DNA from: Pseudomonas fluorescens
Lineage (GTDB): Bacteria > Pseudomonadota > Gammaproteobacteria > Pseudomonadales > Pseudomonadaceae
Direction of reading: 5' to 3'
Assembly (NCBI RefSeq): GCF_902498185.1
Contig: NZ_CABVIX010000001.1
Span: 1 to 64,000, forward strand
DNA: 64,000 nt
Below, piece after piece: positions 1 to 8,153 of this stretch; the first letter of the stretch is position 1, and each line of letters starts with the position of its first letter. The position numbers were made by a program, and so were the translations under genes. Below the pieces are notes generated by a model, which saw only the letters and a program-made list of their open reading frames with translations, was not told the origin of the DNA and did no database searches.

Positions 1-252
1 TGATAACAAGCGAGGATCAATCTGCTGACACGCGGGCTTCGCCAGCGACACCGCTACGCGGTATCGCTGGCGAAGCCATGTCTGAAGAGGTCGCTTGGAA
101 AAAAACCTCAAAGACAGTTGCTCCCACAGGGTACAGAGATGCTCTGAGGCTTGCGCTAGCGCTCCACGGGTTACTGCGGTGATCTCAGGCTTGCGCCAGC
201 GCTGGGGGGGCTCGCCAGCGAACCGGGCGCAGCCCGGCCATGCGGTGGCTAT
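1..252. repeat. Intergenic region with REP-like palindrome and short repeats
   Basis: No gene is supported here. A perfect 14-bp inverted repeat (35-48 with 64-77, ggcttcgccagcga) forms a REP-like stem-loop of the kind scattered through P. putida-group genomes. A 17-bp near-perfect direct repeat (aggcttgcgcYagcgct) occurs at 147-163 and 187-203, 40 bp apart. A 6-bp hairpin (ccgggc/gcccgg) lies at 223-237, just past the stop of the minus-strand gene at 253, and could help end its transcript, although no T-run follows it. Confidence 0.6.
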
Positions 253-1026
253 CTACCGCGTGGCAATCCAGATCAGCAACCCCGCCTGAAACAGCGCGAA
301 CGCCACCAGGCAGGTGATGGTGAACCGCAACCCGCCATCCTCGCGCTGGTACTTGGCCACCCGCTCATCCCGCTCGCGAAGCTGCGCTTCTTTCTCCTGC
401 AGGTTCTGCTCGGCCTGCTGGAGCATCCCGGCAGCCTCGACGATGTCCACGCGCTGCACTTTCTCGGTGTTCCAGCCGCCCTTGAGCTGGCCGACCGGCA
501 CCGCTTCATAACGCCCCTTCAGGTGCTGGATGTCGGCATATTCGACCTCCAGCCCGTGACTGCGCAGCAGGTGGTCGCGGCGCAGGCGACTGTCTTCGTT
601 GAGGGCATCCTTGCTAGGCAGGTCCATGCCTTCGACGTGATAGTGGGGCCACTTGCGCTGGGCCCACTGTACCGCCTGGGCGATGAGGAAACGGCCCAGT
701 CCGCGGTTCAGCGGTTCGAGCTGCAGGCCGCTGTCACCGCCAACCCGCAAGCGCTGCTCGGCATGGTCGACCCAGACATCCAGGCAGTTCTGCTCTTTAC
801 GGGTTTTCTGCCCAGGCAGGCGAATATTCATGCGCAGCAGGCTGTGCGTCTTGTCGTGCCGCTCGGCACGGCCAAACTGCACGAACCGCAACGGCCGTGC
901 GCCGCTGCTGCGCTCAGTAGGCAAAGGTGCCAGGCGCAGCAGCTGGAAATGTTCGGCAGCCACCTCGGCCCAGGGCAGGGGAGCGGCTTGTGGTGCCTCG
1001 GTCGCTTCGGGGGCGGCGTCTGTCAT
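253..1026 (-). CDS. Hypothetical protein: GNAT-like region, coiled coil, C-terminal membrane anchor
   Basis: A 257-residue protein of unknown function. The first ~20 residues are Ala/Pro/Glu-rich. The middle (about 100-170) contains GLGRFLIAQAVQWAQRKWP followed by a segment reading like the end of an acetyltransferase (GNAT) fold, but the acetyl-CoA loop is not convincing. Residues about 195-230 are rich in Glu, Gln and Arg and should form a coiled coil. The last ~22 residues are one hydrophobic helix (LVAFALFQAGLLIWIA), which predicts a tail-anchored cytoplasmic protein. The ATG at 1026 is the first in frame. It is transcribed in the same direction as the hydrolase gene upstream (start 2060), with a 71-bp gap, so the two may share a transcript. 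The GNAT resemblance is inference. Confidence 0.7.
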   Translation of the reverse strand: MTDAAPEATEAPQAAPLPWAEVAAEHFQLLRLAPLPTERSSGARPLRFVQFGRAERHDKTHSLLRMNIRLPGQKTRKEQNCLDVWVDHAEQRLRVGGDSGLQLEPLNRGLGRFLIAQAVQWAQRKWPHYHVEGMDLPSKDALNEDSRLRRDHLLRSHGLEVEYADIQHLKGRYEAVPVGQLKGGWNTEKVQRVDIVEAAGMLQQAEQNLQEKEAQLRERDERVAKYQREDGGLRFTITCLVAFALFQAGLLIWIATR

Positions 1027-1097
1027 CAGGGGGTGTCCGGTTCGATCCTCGATAGACTGTTATCGGCCAGAACCGCCGGGACCTGAGCCCGCGTGTC

Positions 1098-2060
1098 TCA
1101 GGACGACGGCAGGCCCCGGATAAACCCGACGATCCGCGTGCCCAGCTCGCTGGCCAGTGGCAGCTCGGGATTGTTGTAGCTGTCCCGTTGCTCGCTGATG
1201 TCCCGCGGACTGATGCGCAGCATGTGGTTCATGCCGTTGATCAGCGCAAGCTGGGCGTCGGGCTTGGCGGCCTGGAGACGCTGGGCGTCCTCGACTTCCA
1301 CCTGCACGTCGTTGCGCCCCTGGACGATCAGTGCCGGTACCTTGAGCCGGGCGAAGGCGGCTGCCGGATTCTGGCGGAACAGCGAGATGAGGTAGGGCTG
1401 CACGCTGGGCCTGAACACTTCGCGCAAGGGGCCGGGCACATCGAGGCTGGTCTGCCCGGCCTGCAGGCGGTCGATCAGCGCATTGCCGCGCGCGAGGTCA
1501 TCGGGCTTCAATCGCTGGGCCAGTTGCTCGCGCAGCACCTGGTCGACCGGGCGGCCGCTGCCGGCAAGGGTGATCACGGCACTGGCGTCGGCCTGCCCGG
1601 CGGCGAGGGTGGCGATCAGCGCGCCCTCGCTGTGGCCCAGCATGATCAGCGGGCCGAAGCGTGGATCGGCCTTGAGTTTGCGTCCCCAGGCCACGGCATC
1701 GGCGACATAGCGCTCGACGCTGAGGTCGCGTTCGTCAGGCGTCGCTGGCAGGCTTGCGGCGACCCCGCGCTTGTCATAGCGCACGCTGGCGATGTTCTGG
1801 CGCGCCAACAGGAGGGCCAGCTGCTTGAGGTTGTCGATGCGCCCGCCGGCCGGGTTGTTGCCGTCGCGGTCGGTAGGTCCGGAGCCTGCGATGATCAGCA
1901 CCACCGGTGGCGGCGTGTCGCCGCGCGGTAGCAACAGGCTGCCGTGCAAGGTGCCCTGGTCAGTGTCGAGGCTGATCGGACGTTGCAGGACGGTGGGGGC
2001 GGCTGCCTGGGCAAGGCTGGCACAGAACAGCAAAAGCAGGGCGGCAAGGCGCGGCATCAT
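1098..2060 (-). CDS. Exported alpha/beta hydrolase
   Basis: A 320-residue serine hydrolase with a clear Sec signal peptide ([20 protein letters not shown]), so probably periplasmic. The alpha/beta-hydrolase fold is shown by the oxyanion-hole region [11 protein letters not shown] (about 59-69), the nucleophile elbow GHSEGA with Ser144, an acid at Asp261 (QGRND) and His289 (GMNHM). The sequence fits the family of exported acyl esterase/peptidase-like hydrolases, but the substrate cannot be read from the sequence. The start could be either of the two adjacent ATGs (2060 or 2057). It is divergent from aroC, leaving about 160 bp for both promoters. Confidence 0.85.
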   Translation of the reverse strand: MMPRLAALLLLFCASLAQAAAPTVLQRPISLDTDQGTLHGSLLLPRGDTPPPVVLIIAGSGPTDRDGNNPAGGRIDNLKQLALLLARQNIASVRYDKRGVAASLPATPDERDLSVERYVADAVAWGRKLKADPRFGPLIMLGHSEGALIATLAAGQADASAVITLAGSGRPVDQVLREQLAQRLKPDDLARGNALIDRLQAGQTSLDVPGPLREVFRPSVQPYLISLFRQNPAAAFARLKVPALIVQGRNDVQVEVEDAQRLQAAKPDAQLALINGMNHMLRISPRDISEQRDSYNNPELPLASELGTRIVGFIRGLPSS

Positions 2061-2223
2061 GGGACTACTGTCAGGGAGGATGGTGGTTCGACTCAGGGTG
2101 GGGAAGAAGGTTCGGGGCCCTTCGGCCTCCAGCCCGGGACATCTCAGAGAGGGGCAGCAACGGCGGGAATTACCGTATACTCCCCACCTTCTTCAAATCA
2201 GGCTGATTCGCGGAGCGTCCTGC

Positions 2224-3315
2224 ATGTCCGGCAATACCTACGGCAAGCTGTTCACTGTCACCACCGCTGGCGAAAGCCATGGCCCGGCGTTGGTCGCCAT
2301 TGTCGATGGGTGCCCTCCAGGCCTCGAGATCTCGCTGGCCGACCTGCAGCTCGACCTCGACCGGCGCAAGCCCGGCACCAGCCGGCACACCACCCAGCGC
2401 CAGGAAGCGGATGAAGTCGAGATTCTCTCCGGGGTGTTCGAGGGCCGCACCACAGGCTGCCCGATCGGCCTGCTGATCCGCAACACCGACCAGAAATCCA
2501 AGGACTACTCGGCGATCAAGGACATCTTCCGTCCAGCCCACGCCGACTACACCTACCACCACAAGTACGGCACCCGCGACTACCGTGGCGGCGGCCGCAG
2601 CTCGGCACGCGAAACCGCCATGCGCGTGGCCGCTGGCGCCATCGCCAAGAAGTTCCTGGCTACGCAGGGCATCGTGGTGCGCGGCTACATGAGCCAGCTG
2701 GGTCCGATCGAGATCCCGTTCAAGACCTGGGACTCGGTGGATGAAAACGCCTTCTTCAGCCCCGACCCAGGCAAGGTGCCGGAGCTGGAGGCCTACATGG
2801 ACCAGCTGCGCCGTGACCAGGATTCGGTAGGAGCGAAGATCACCGTGGTCGCCGAAGGCGTGATGCCTGGCCTGGGCGAGCCGATCTTCGACCGCCTGGA
2901 TGCCGAACTGGCCCATGCCCTGATGAGCATCAATGCCGTCAAGGGCGTCGAGATCGGTGCGGGCTTTGCCAGCGTCGCCCAGCGCGGCACCGAGCACCGC
3001 GACGAGCTGACGCCCGAGGGCTTCGCCAGCAACAACGCCGGCGGCATCCTGGGCGGGATTTCGTCCGGCCAGCCCATCGTTGCCCACCTGGCACTCAAGC
3101 CGACTTCCAGCATCACCGTGCCGGGCCGTTCGATCGATGTCGATGGCAATCCGGTCGACGTCATCACCAAGGGCCGGCACGATCCGTGCGTAGGCATTCG
3201 CGCCACGCCGATCGCCGAGGCGATGATGGCTATCGTGCTGATGGACCACCTGCTGCGCCACCGCGCGCAAAACGCCGATGTGCGGGTCGCAACGCCCGTG
3301 CTGGGCCAGCTTTGA
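2224..3315 (+). CDS. aroC: Chorismate synthase
   Basis: Converts 5-enolpyruvylshikimate-3-phosphate to chorismate, the last step of the shikimate pathway, using reduced FMN. The protein is 363 residues, the normal length. It shows the family hallmarks [17 protein letters not shown] near the N-terminus, [20 protein letters not shown] in the FMN-binding region, [13 protein letters not shown], and [18 protein letters not shown] near the end. The frame stays open 432 bases upstream, but homology begins at MSGNTYGK, so this ATG is used. A TATACT -10-like hexamer lies about 45 bp upstream. It is followed by an MFS gene 38 bp downstream that may be co-transcribed. A second aromatic-pathway gene (class II DAHP synthase) lies at 24.7 kb. 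Confidence 0.97.
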   Translation: MSGNTYGKLFTVTTAGESHGPALVAIVDGCPPGLEISLADLQLDLDRRKPGTSRHTTQRQEADEVEILSGVFEGRTTGCPIGLLIRNTDQKSKDYSAIKDIFRPAHADYTYHHKYGTRDYRGGGRSSARETAMRVAAGAIAKKFLATQGIVVRGYMSQLGPIEIPFKTWDSVDENAFFSPDPGKVPELEAYMDQLRRDQDSVGAKITVVAEGVMPGLGEPIFDRLDAELAHALMSINAVKGVEIGAGFASVAQRGTEHRDELTPEGFASNNAGGILGGISSGQPIVAHLALKPTSSITVPGRSIDVDGNPVDVITKGRHDPCVGIRATPIAEAMMAIVLMDHLLRHRAQNADVRVATPVLGQL

Positions 3316-3353
3316 CACCGCGCGTGGGCATCATGGCCACGGCTTTCTGAGCC

Positions 3354-4505
3354 GTGGCGCCGATTCCCTACTGGCGACTGTCCAGCTTCTACCTCTTCTA
3401 CTTTGCTCTGCTCGGCGCCACCGCGCCGTTCCTGGCGTTGTACTTCGACCATCTCGGCTTTTCACCGGCGCGCATCGGCGAGCTGGTGGCCATTCCCATG
3501 CTCACGCGCTGCATCGCGCCCAACCTGTGGGGCTGGCTCGGCGACCGCAGCGGCCAGCGCCTGCTGATCGTGCGGGTCGGTGCACTGGCGACACTGGCGA
3601 CCTTTTCGCTGATCTTCGTTGGCAAGAGCTATGCCTGGCTGGCGCTGGTCATGGCCTTGCATGCGTTCTTCTGGCACGCGGTGCTGCCCCAGTTCGAGGT
3701 CATCACCCTTGCGCACCTCCACGGACAGACCTCGCGCTACAGCCAGGTGCGCCTGTGGGGCTCGATCGGTTTCATCCTTACCGTGGTCGGCCTGGGGCGG
3801 CTGTTCGAATGGCTGAGCCTGGACATCTATCCGGTGGCGCTGGTGGTGATCATGGCGGGGATTGTCGTGGCCAGCCTCTGGGTGCCCAACGCCCATCCGC
3901 CTGAGCAGGCCGAGCGCGGCGACCGGGGTGGTTTTCTGAAGCAACTGGCGATGCCCGGCGTCGCCGCGTTTTACGCGTGCGTGGCACTGATGCAGCTCAG
4001 CCACGGGCCGTACTACACCTTTCTCACCCTGCACCTGGAGCAACTGGGCTATGCCCGCGGCACCATCGGGGTGCTGTGGGCGCTGGGCGTGGTCGCCGAA
4101 GTCCTGGTGTTCCTGGTCATGAACCGAGTGTTCGCGAAGGTCTCGATCCGGCGCGTGCTGCTGGCGAGCTTCCTGCTGGCGGCGCTGCGCTGGATACTGC
4201 TTGGCAGTCTGGCCGAACTGCCTGCCGTACTGTTGTTCGCACAGGTCCTCCACGCCGCCACCTTCGGCAGCTTCCACGCCGCCGCCATTGCCTTCGTGCA
4301 ATCGAGTTTCGGTGCCCGCCAGCAAGGGCAGGGGCAGGCCTTGTACGCGGCGCTTGCCGGTACCGGCGGTGCCTTGGGCGCGTTGTATTCGGGCTACAGC
4401 TGGAAGTTGCTGGGGCCCGGCTTCACCTTTGGTATGGCCAGCGTCGCCGCGCTGCTCGCAGCCGTTATCATTGCTTCCCGCATGCAAGAAACCAGGAACC
4501 CCTGA
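3354..4505 (+). CDS. MFS transporter, HcaT/PPP (phenylpropionate porter) type
   Basis: A 383-residue inner-membrane permease with about 12 hydrophobic segments, of the MFS_1-like group that includes E. coli HcaT. The opening (MAPIPYWRLSSFYLFYFALLGATAP) and the early motif WGWLGDRSGQR, a variant of the MFS loop 2-3 signature, support this. The substrate is unknown: family members take up or export aromatic acids or sugars. The start is a GTG at 3354; no better start is seen and the Shine-Dalgarno is weak. Its stop codon overlaps the next start by one base (TGATG), so translation is likely coupled to the acireductone-dioxygenase-like protein. Confidence 0.85.
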   Translation: MAPIPYWRLSSFYLFYFALLGATAPFLALYFDHLGFSPARIGELVAIPMLTRCIAPNLWGWLGDRSGQRLLIVRVGALATLATFSLIFVGKSYAWLALVMALHAFFWHAVLPQFEVITLAHLHGQTSRYSQVRLWGSIGFILTVVGLGRLFEWLSLDIYPVALVVIMAGIVVASLWVPNAHPPEQAERGDRGGFLKQLAMPGVAAFYACVALMQLSHGPYYTFLTLHLEQLGYARGTIGVLWALGVVAEVLVFLVMNRVFAKVSIRRVLLASFLLAALRWILLGSLAELPAVLLFAQVLHAATFGSFHAAAIAFVQSSFGARQQGQGQALYAALAGTGGALGALYSGYSWKLLGPGFTFGMASVAALLAAVIIASRMQETRNP

Positions 4506-5005
4506 TGAGCATCCTCAGCGTTTACCCCCAGTCCAGCCCCGACGTGCCAAACAAGGTATTGACCCACCACGACGACATTGCCAGCACCTTGGCCGAGCAA
4601 GGCGTGCGCTTCGAGCGCCGCCAGGCCAGCGTGTTCGAGGTTGATGCGATCGCGGCGCACAGCCAGCAGGTCGACAGCCTGATGACCGGTCAGGGCTACG
4701 TGAGCCACACGGTGCTCAGTCACGAAGACGAGTATCAGGGGCTTGGGGAAGAGTTTTCGCTGCAGGCCGAGGAATTGTGCTGGTTCGTGGCCGGACGCGG
4801 GCAGGTGAATCTGCACATTGAAGATTATGTGTATTCGATAGTGTGCGAAAAGCACGATCTGGTTGTCATACCTTCAGGTACGCGGCGCTGGGTGGATCTG
4901 GGAGAGCATCCGCGCTGCGTGGCGATACGGATGTTTGCTGCCGAGGCATTGATGGCTTATACGGGCGACCGTATTGCGGAGCAGTTCGCGGGCCTGGATG
5001 ACTAG
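4505..5005 (+). CDS. Acireductone dioxygenase homologue lacking the metal-binding histidines
   Basis: A 166-residue cupin-fold protein that aligns over its whole length with acireductone dioxygenase (MtnD) of the methionine salvage pathway: SVYPQSSPDVPNKVLTHHDD at the N-terminus, WFVAGRGQVNLHIEDYVYSI and EKHDLVVIPSGT in the core. In MtnD the metal is held by His-X-His-X3-Glu and a later His before Trp. Here the corresponding residues read Phe84, Leu86, Glu90 and Arg128 (GTRRW), so three of four ligands are gone while the fold-defining residues remain. The usual Fe or Ni dioxygenase reaction is therefore unlikely. It is translationally coupled to the permease upstream. Possible roles are substrate binding, sensing, or a different chemistry; none can be read from the sequence. 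Confidence 0.85.
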   Translation: MSILSVYPQSSPDVPNKVLTHHDDIASTLAEQGVRFERRQASVFEVDAIAAHSQQVDSLMTGQGYVSHTVLSHEDEYQGLGEEFSLQAEELCWFVAGRGQVNLHIEDYVYSIVCEKHDLVVIPSGTRRWVDLGEHPRCVAIRMFAAEALMAYTGDRIAEQFAGLDD

Positions 5006-5037
5006 GCATCAAGCCTGGGAGAACGTACAGTCAGGTG

Positions 5038-5067
5038 CCTGTGGAGCGGGCAAGCCCGCTCCCACAG
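5038..5067. repeat. REP element
   Basis: The palindrome gagcgggcaagcccgctc (arms 5044-5050 and 5055-5061) followed by ccacag is the typical P. putida REP sequence. It sits between two convergent genes and may stabilise or end both transcripts. Confidence 0.75.
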
Positions 5068-5074
5068 CGTGCAA

Positions 5075-5347
5075 TCAGCGATAGGTCGGCAGGGCAAAAC
5101 GCTGCTGGCTCTGCAGCATCGAAATCGTTGGCAGCTCGCTGGCCTGCTCGGCCAGGTCGCGGCGGATGGCGCTGATGGCCCAGGAAAGCTGCTCGGCGCT
5201 GTGCATCTGCGAGTAGGACAGTACGCGGCGGGTCACTTTGCCGTCGGCTCCACGCAGGGACAGCAGGATGCCGCCGTCAGGACGCGGTTGGGTGGCAACT
5301 TGGTAAGCAGCGAATACCGAGGAGAATTTTTCCTGAATGAGGTCCAT
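5075..5347 (-). CDS. DUF3509 family protein
   Basis: A 90-residue small soluble protein typical of Pseudomonas DUF3509 proteins: MDLIQEKFSSVFAAYQV at the start, a strand-rich middle (GGILLSLRGADGKVTRRVLS) and a helical part with SAIRRDLAEQ. The family function is unknown. The start is set at the ATG at 5347 because AGGAG lies 6 bases upstream; the earlier in-frame codon is TTG and lies inside that ribosome site. It is a single-gene unit converging on the acireductone-dioxygenase-like gene. Confidence 0.8.
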   Translation of the reverse strand: MDLIQEKFSSVFAAYQVATQPRPDGGILLSLRGADGKVTRRVLSYSQMHSAEQLSWAISAIRRDLAEQASELPTISMLQSQQRFALPTYR

Positions 5348-5470
5348 GACAGCTCCTGACAAGTTAGTTTGCAGACATGCAAGGATGTTTGCAGTGACCG
5401 TGCCAGCTTTTACGAGCTGAAAAAAACCTTATAAAACAATAGCTTGTGTTAACTTTGCGAACGCTGCCCC

Positions 5471-5518
5471 GTGCATTGTGCATGGTCGTGCATTTTGCAC
5501 AGTGCATTTTGCATGGTC
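5471..5518. repeat. TGCAT-rich short repeat cluster
   Basis: The 48-bp stretch repeats gtgcattttgca (5488-5499 and 5502-5513) and tgcatggtc (5479-5487 and 5510-5518). Because TGCA is self-complementary, the block can also fold in several ways. It lies in the 281-bp gap between the DUF3509 gene and the ankyrin gene. It could be a binding site array or part of a leader; nothing in it looks coding. Confidence 0.55.
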
Positions 5519-5558
5519 CTGTCGGCGGCTTGATAGCCACGCTCTGTCAGGCCCATTG

Positions 5559-5630
5559 ATTCGGAACCTTTGACCTAAGCATGTGCCTGACAAAGACTTG
5601 GGCGTACCCATCTGCCAGGAGGTTCCGAAT
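5559..5630 (+). promoter_or_regulatory. Long-range hairpin over the ankyrin-gene start site
   Basis: An 11-bp perfect inverted repeat (attcggaacct at 5559-5569, aggttccgaat at 5620-5630) would pair half of the AGGAGG ribosome site (5617-5622) and the first two bases of the ATG (5629). A second stem (tgtcaggc 5545-5552 with gcctgaca 5585-5592) interleaves with it, so the two could form a pseudoknot or compete. This looks like translational control of the downstream gene, but no ligand-binding core is recognised. Confidence 0.45.
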
Positions 5631-6150
5631 GTCCGACCAACGTCAACCCGCCACCATGACCGACGACGAAGCTGCTGCCTTTGCCGAGGAAGTCTTCGAC
5701 CGTGCCCGGCGAGGTGATGCGCAGATGCTTGAACGCCTGCTGGCCAGCGGCCTTGCACCCAACCTGCGCAACCACAAGGGCGACACCTTGCTGATGCTGG
5801 CGAGCTACCACGGTCATCACGATGCCGTGCGCGTGTTGCTCGCCCATGGCGCCGATCCGCTGATTGCCAACGACAACAACCAGCTGCCAATCGCCGGCGC
5901 GGCGTTCAAGGGCGACCTCGAGATGATCCGCCTGCTGGTGGAGCACGGCGTCGAAGTCGACGCCGCCGCCGGTGACGGTCGCACCGCCTTGATGCTCGCG
6001 GCGATGTTCAACCGCCTCGAGATTCTCGACTACCTGCTCGCCAAAGGCGCCAATGCAGGGCACCGCGACGCACGCGGTGCATCGGCGCTGGATGCGGCCA
6101 GGACCATGGGCGCGACCGATGCCGCCCACAGACTGGAGTCGCTGGCCTAA
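5629..6150 (+). CDS. Ankyrin-repeat protein
   Basis: A 173-residue protein with four to five ankyrin repeats spanning about residues 20-170. Clear repeat signatures are GDTLLMLASYHGHHDAVRVL, LLAHGADPLIANDNNQLPIA, GDGRTALMLAAMFNRLEIL and LLAKGANAGHRDARGAS. Ankyrin repeats bind other proteins; the partner is unknown. In some pseudomonads similar proteins sit next to a catalase gene, but none is present here. There is no signal peptide. The start at 5629 has a perfect AGGAGG 6 bases upstream; an in-frame ATG at 5581 would add 16 residues that do not look like the family and lacks a ribosome site. The start region may be masked by a hairpin. Confidence 0.88.
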   Translation: MSDQRQPATMTDDEAAAFAEEVFDRARRGDAQMLERLLASGLAPNLRNHKGDTLLMLASYHGHHDAVRVLLAHGADPLIANDNNQLPIAGAAFKGDLEMIRLLVEHGVEVDAAAGDGRTALMLAAMFNRLEILDYLLAKGANAGHRDARGASALDAARTMGATDAAHRLESLA

Positions 6151-6209
6151 CCCGGCGGGGGCTTTTGCGGCTATCCTTGGCGTCTTTTTCAACGCCGCAG
6201 GGCCCCCTC

Positions 6210-6740
6210 ATGACCACCCCTTTGCTCGAACTCATCAGCCTCATCGGCGCCGGCTGCATGCGCGCGCAAGACATCGAGCGAATCGCCGATGAGGCCGCCC
6301 AGGCCTACGCCGACCCCGACGCTTTTCTCGCCGCCAATCCCGATATCAACTACGACGACAGCTTCCCCATCCCGTTGGGCGAATGGATTGTGGTCGGTAG
6401 CCTGCCGGACACCGTGCTGTTTCAGGCTGACAGCTACCAGGAGCTGTTCGCGCAGATCAAGGGCTCGTTCGACAAGAGCATTCCCTTCACCCTCAACCCC
6501 AAGCAACTGGCCAAGACCGATCCACTGACCGCGCTCAACCGTATCCAGGTGCAGATGAGCGCCTTGAACAAGGAGGCAGGCGGTTATGTGCTGGTCGATT
6601 TCAGCCAGTTGCTCGATGACGAGCTGCAGGTGGTGATGGTCGGCCAGAACGACCTGGCACGGGTGCTGGAGCTGTGCGCCGAGGTCGGGATCGCCGCAGC
6701 GCCTTCACTCGAGGCACTGCGGGTCGCCGTCCACGTCTAG
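6210..6740 (+). CDS. Hypothetical protein
   Basis: A 176-residue acidic soluble protein with no motif I recognise. It has an N-terminal helical part (residues 1-40), a central segment with PIPLGEWIVVGSLPDTVLFQ and a strand/helix C-terminus (GGYVLVDFSQLL, VMVGQNDLARVLELC). The start at 6210 is preferred over an in-frame ATG at 6165, because the upstream 15 residues look like read-through of the untranslated leader. It follows the ankyrin gene by 59 bp in the same direction and may be co-transcribed. It converges on the ZIP transporter gene with 10 bp between stops. Confidence 0.7.
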   Translation: MTTPLLELISLIGAGCMRAQDIERIADEAAQAYADPDAFLAANPDINYDDSFPIPLGEWIVVGSLPDTVLFQADSYQELFAQIKGSFDKSIPFTLNPKQLAKTDPLTALNRIQVQMSALNKEAGGYVLVDFSQLLDDELQVVMVGQNDLARVLELCAEVGIAAAPSLEALRVAVHV

Positions 6741-6750
6741 GCCCGCGCGT

Positions 6751-7689
6751 TCAGCCCAGGGCGGTATCCAGGAACATCATCACCGCGAAGCCGCCCATGA
6801 GGCCGATGGTCGCGGAGGTCTGGTGACCGTTGCGGTGGGTTTCGGGAATCACCTCGTGTGACACCACGAAGATCATCGCCCCTGCGGCCAGGCCCATGCT
6901 GATCGGGTAGGCGAGGGCGAAGCCGGCCGAGATACCCAGGCCGATCACCGCGCCCAGTGGCTCCATGAGGCCAGAACCGATCGCGACCAGCGCCGCCCTC
7001 ATGTTCGACAGGCCCGTGGCGCGCAGGGCCAGGGCGACCGCGAGGCCTTCGGGAATGTCCTGGATGGCGATGGCGCTGGTCAGCGGCAGGCCGATGCTCA
7101 TGTCGCCATTGGTGAAGCTCACGCCGATGGCCATGCCCTCGGGCAAGTTGTGCAGGGTAATCGCCAGCACGAACAGCCAGACCCGGTTGATCCGCGCCGC
7201 ATTCGGCCCCAGGGGCCCGGTGCTCTCATGTTCGTGGGGGGTAACGCGCTCGAGCCCCAGCATCAGCAGCACGCCCAGGCCCATGCCGACTACCACCGTA
7301 AGGGCGGCGGCCGGCCCGTTGCCAGTCACTTCCCGCGCGGCATCGAGCCCCGGCAAGATCAGCGAGAACGAGCTGGCGGCGAGCATCATCCCCGCCGCGA
7401 ACCCCAGCATTACATCCTGGCTGCGCGCGCTGACATCGCGCATCACCACCGCCAGTACCGCGCCCAGGGCGGTAGCCCCAAAACCCGACAGCCCACCGAG
7501 CACGGCCAGGTGCAGGTTCTGCGAGTGATCACCCTTGAACGCATTCCACATGCTGGCGAACAGCAGCACGACAATCGCCAGCAGACTCAGGCCAAGGCCT
7601 GCGGTAACCCAGGGCGTGCTGCGGGCGTGCTCGCGCCAAAGACCCCAGAAAGTGGAAGGAGCGACGCTATGGACATGGGCTGGGGGCAT
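6751..7689 (-). CDS. ZIP-family metal transporter
   Basis: A 312-residue inner-membrane protein with about eight hydrophobic segments. The two ZIP signature helices are present as HNLPEGMAIGVSF and IQDIPEGLAVALALR, which contribute the metal-binding His, Asn, Glu and Asp residues. A further histidine-bearing stretch (SHEVIPETHRNGHQ) lies near the C-terminus. The family imports zinc and other divalent metals; specificity is unknown. The start at 7689 is chosen for the GAGG 6-9 bases upstream; an in-frame ATG at 7728 lacks a ribosome site. No Zur-type palindrome was obvious upstream. Confidence 0.9.
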   Translation of the reverse strand: MPPAHVHSVAPSTFWGLWREHARSTPWVTAGLGLSLLAIVVLLFASMWNAFKGDHSQNLHLAVLGGLSGFGATALGAVLAVVMRDVSARSQDVMLGFAAGMMLAASSFSLILPGLDAAREVTGNGPAAALTVVVGMGLGVLLMLGLERVTPHEHESTGPLGPNAARINRVWLFVLAITLHNLPEGMAIGVSFTNGDMSIGLPLTSAIAIQDIPEGLAVALALRATGLSNMRAALVAIGSGLMEPLGAVIGLGISAGFALAYPISMGLAAGAMIFVVSHEVIPETHRNGHQTSATIGLMGGFAVMMFLDTALG

Positions 7690-7815
7690 GCGAACCTCGT
7701 TCGTATCTGATAAATGCAGTTTAAGCATCGACTGCGCCAGGCTGCCAAGGATTCCCTCTATCGGATCGATAGCGCGCTATGCTGAGCAACAAACGGACTC
7801 GACGGAGGCGCCGGC

Positions 7816-8007
7816 ATGGGTTCCACATTCAATGGCGTGGTAGGCCTGATCATTCTTGCCCTGGATATCTGGGCGATTCTCAATGTGGTCAAGAGCAGCG
7901 TGAGCATGGGGGCGAAGATCCTCTGGATCCTGCTCATATTGCTGCTGCCGGTGCTGGGGCTGATCATCTGGGCGATCGCCGGACCGCGGGGCATGGTGAG
8001 GCCCTGA
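7816..8007 (+). CDS. Small membrane protein with PLD N-terminal (PLDc_N) domain
   Basis: A 63-residue protein with two hydrophobic helices (GVVGLIILALDIWAILNV and ILWILLILLLPVLGLIIWAI) and the ending AIAGPRG. This matches the small stand-alone PLDc_N family, named from the N-terminal membrane part of cardiolipin synthases but found alone in many pseudomonads. The function is unknown; it lacks the HKD catalytic domain. GGAGG lies 9 bases before the ATG. It is a monocistronic unit between the ZIP and LtaS-type genes. Confidence 0.85.
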   Translation: MGSTFNGVVGLIILALDIWAILNVVKSSVSMGAKILWILLILLLPVLGLIIWAIAGPRGMVRP

Positions 8008-8153
8008 TCGGGGCCCGCTCGACACAATTTTCACACCTTGTTACGGACAATCCGCGCCGCGCAATGCTGCGTTAGCCCAATTGACGTGCCAAGCCACGCC
8101 GGTTCAGGCACATTACGCCCCTCTCGAAAATCGAATTCCAGGAACAACCATTC

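Noticed and set aside
1792..2223. N-terminal extension of aroC
   Set aside because: The frame is open upstream but overlaps the divergent hydrolase gene and promoter region; chorismate synthase homology begins at 2224.
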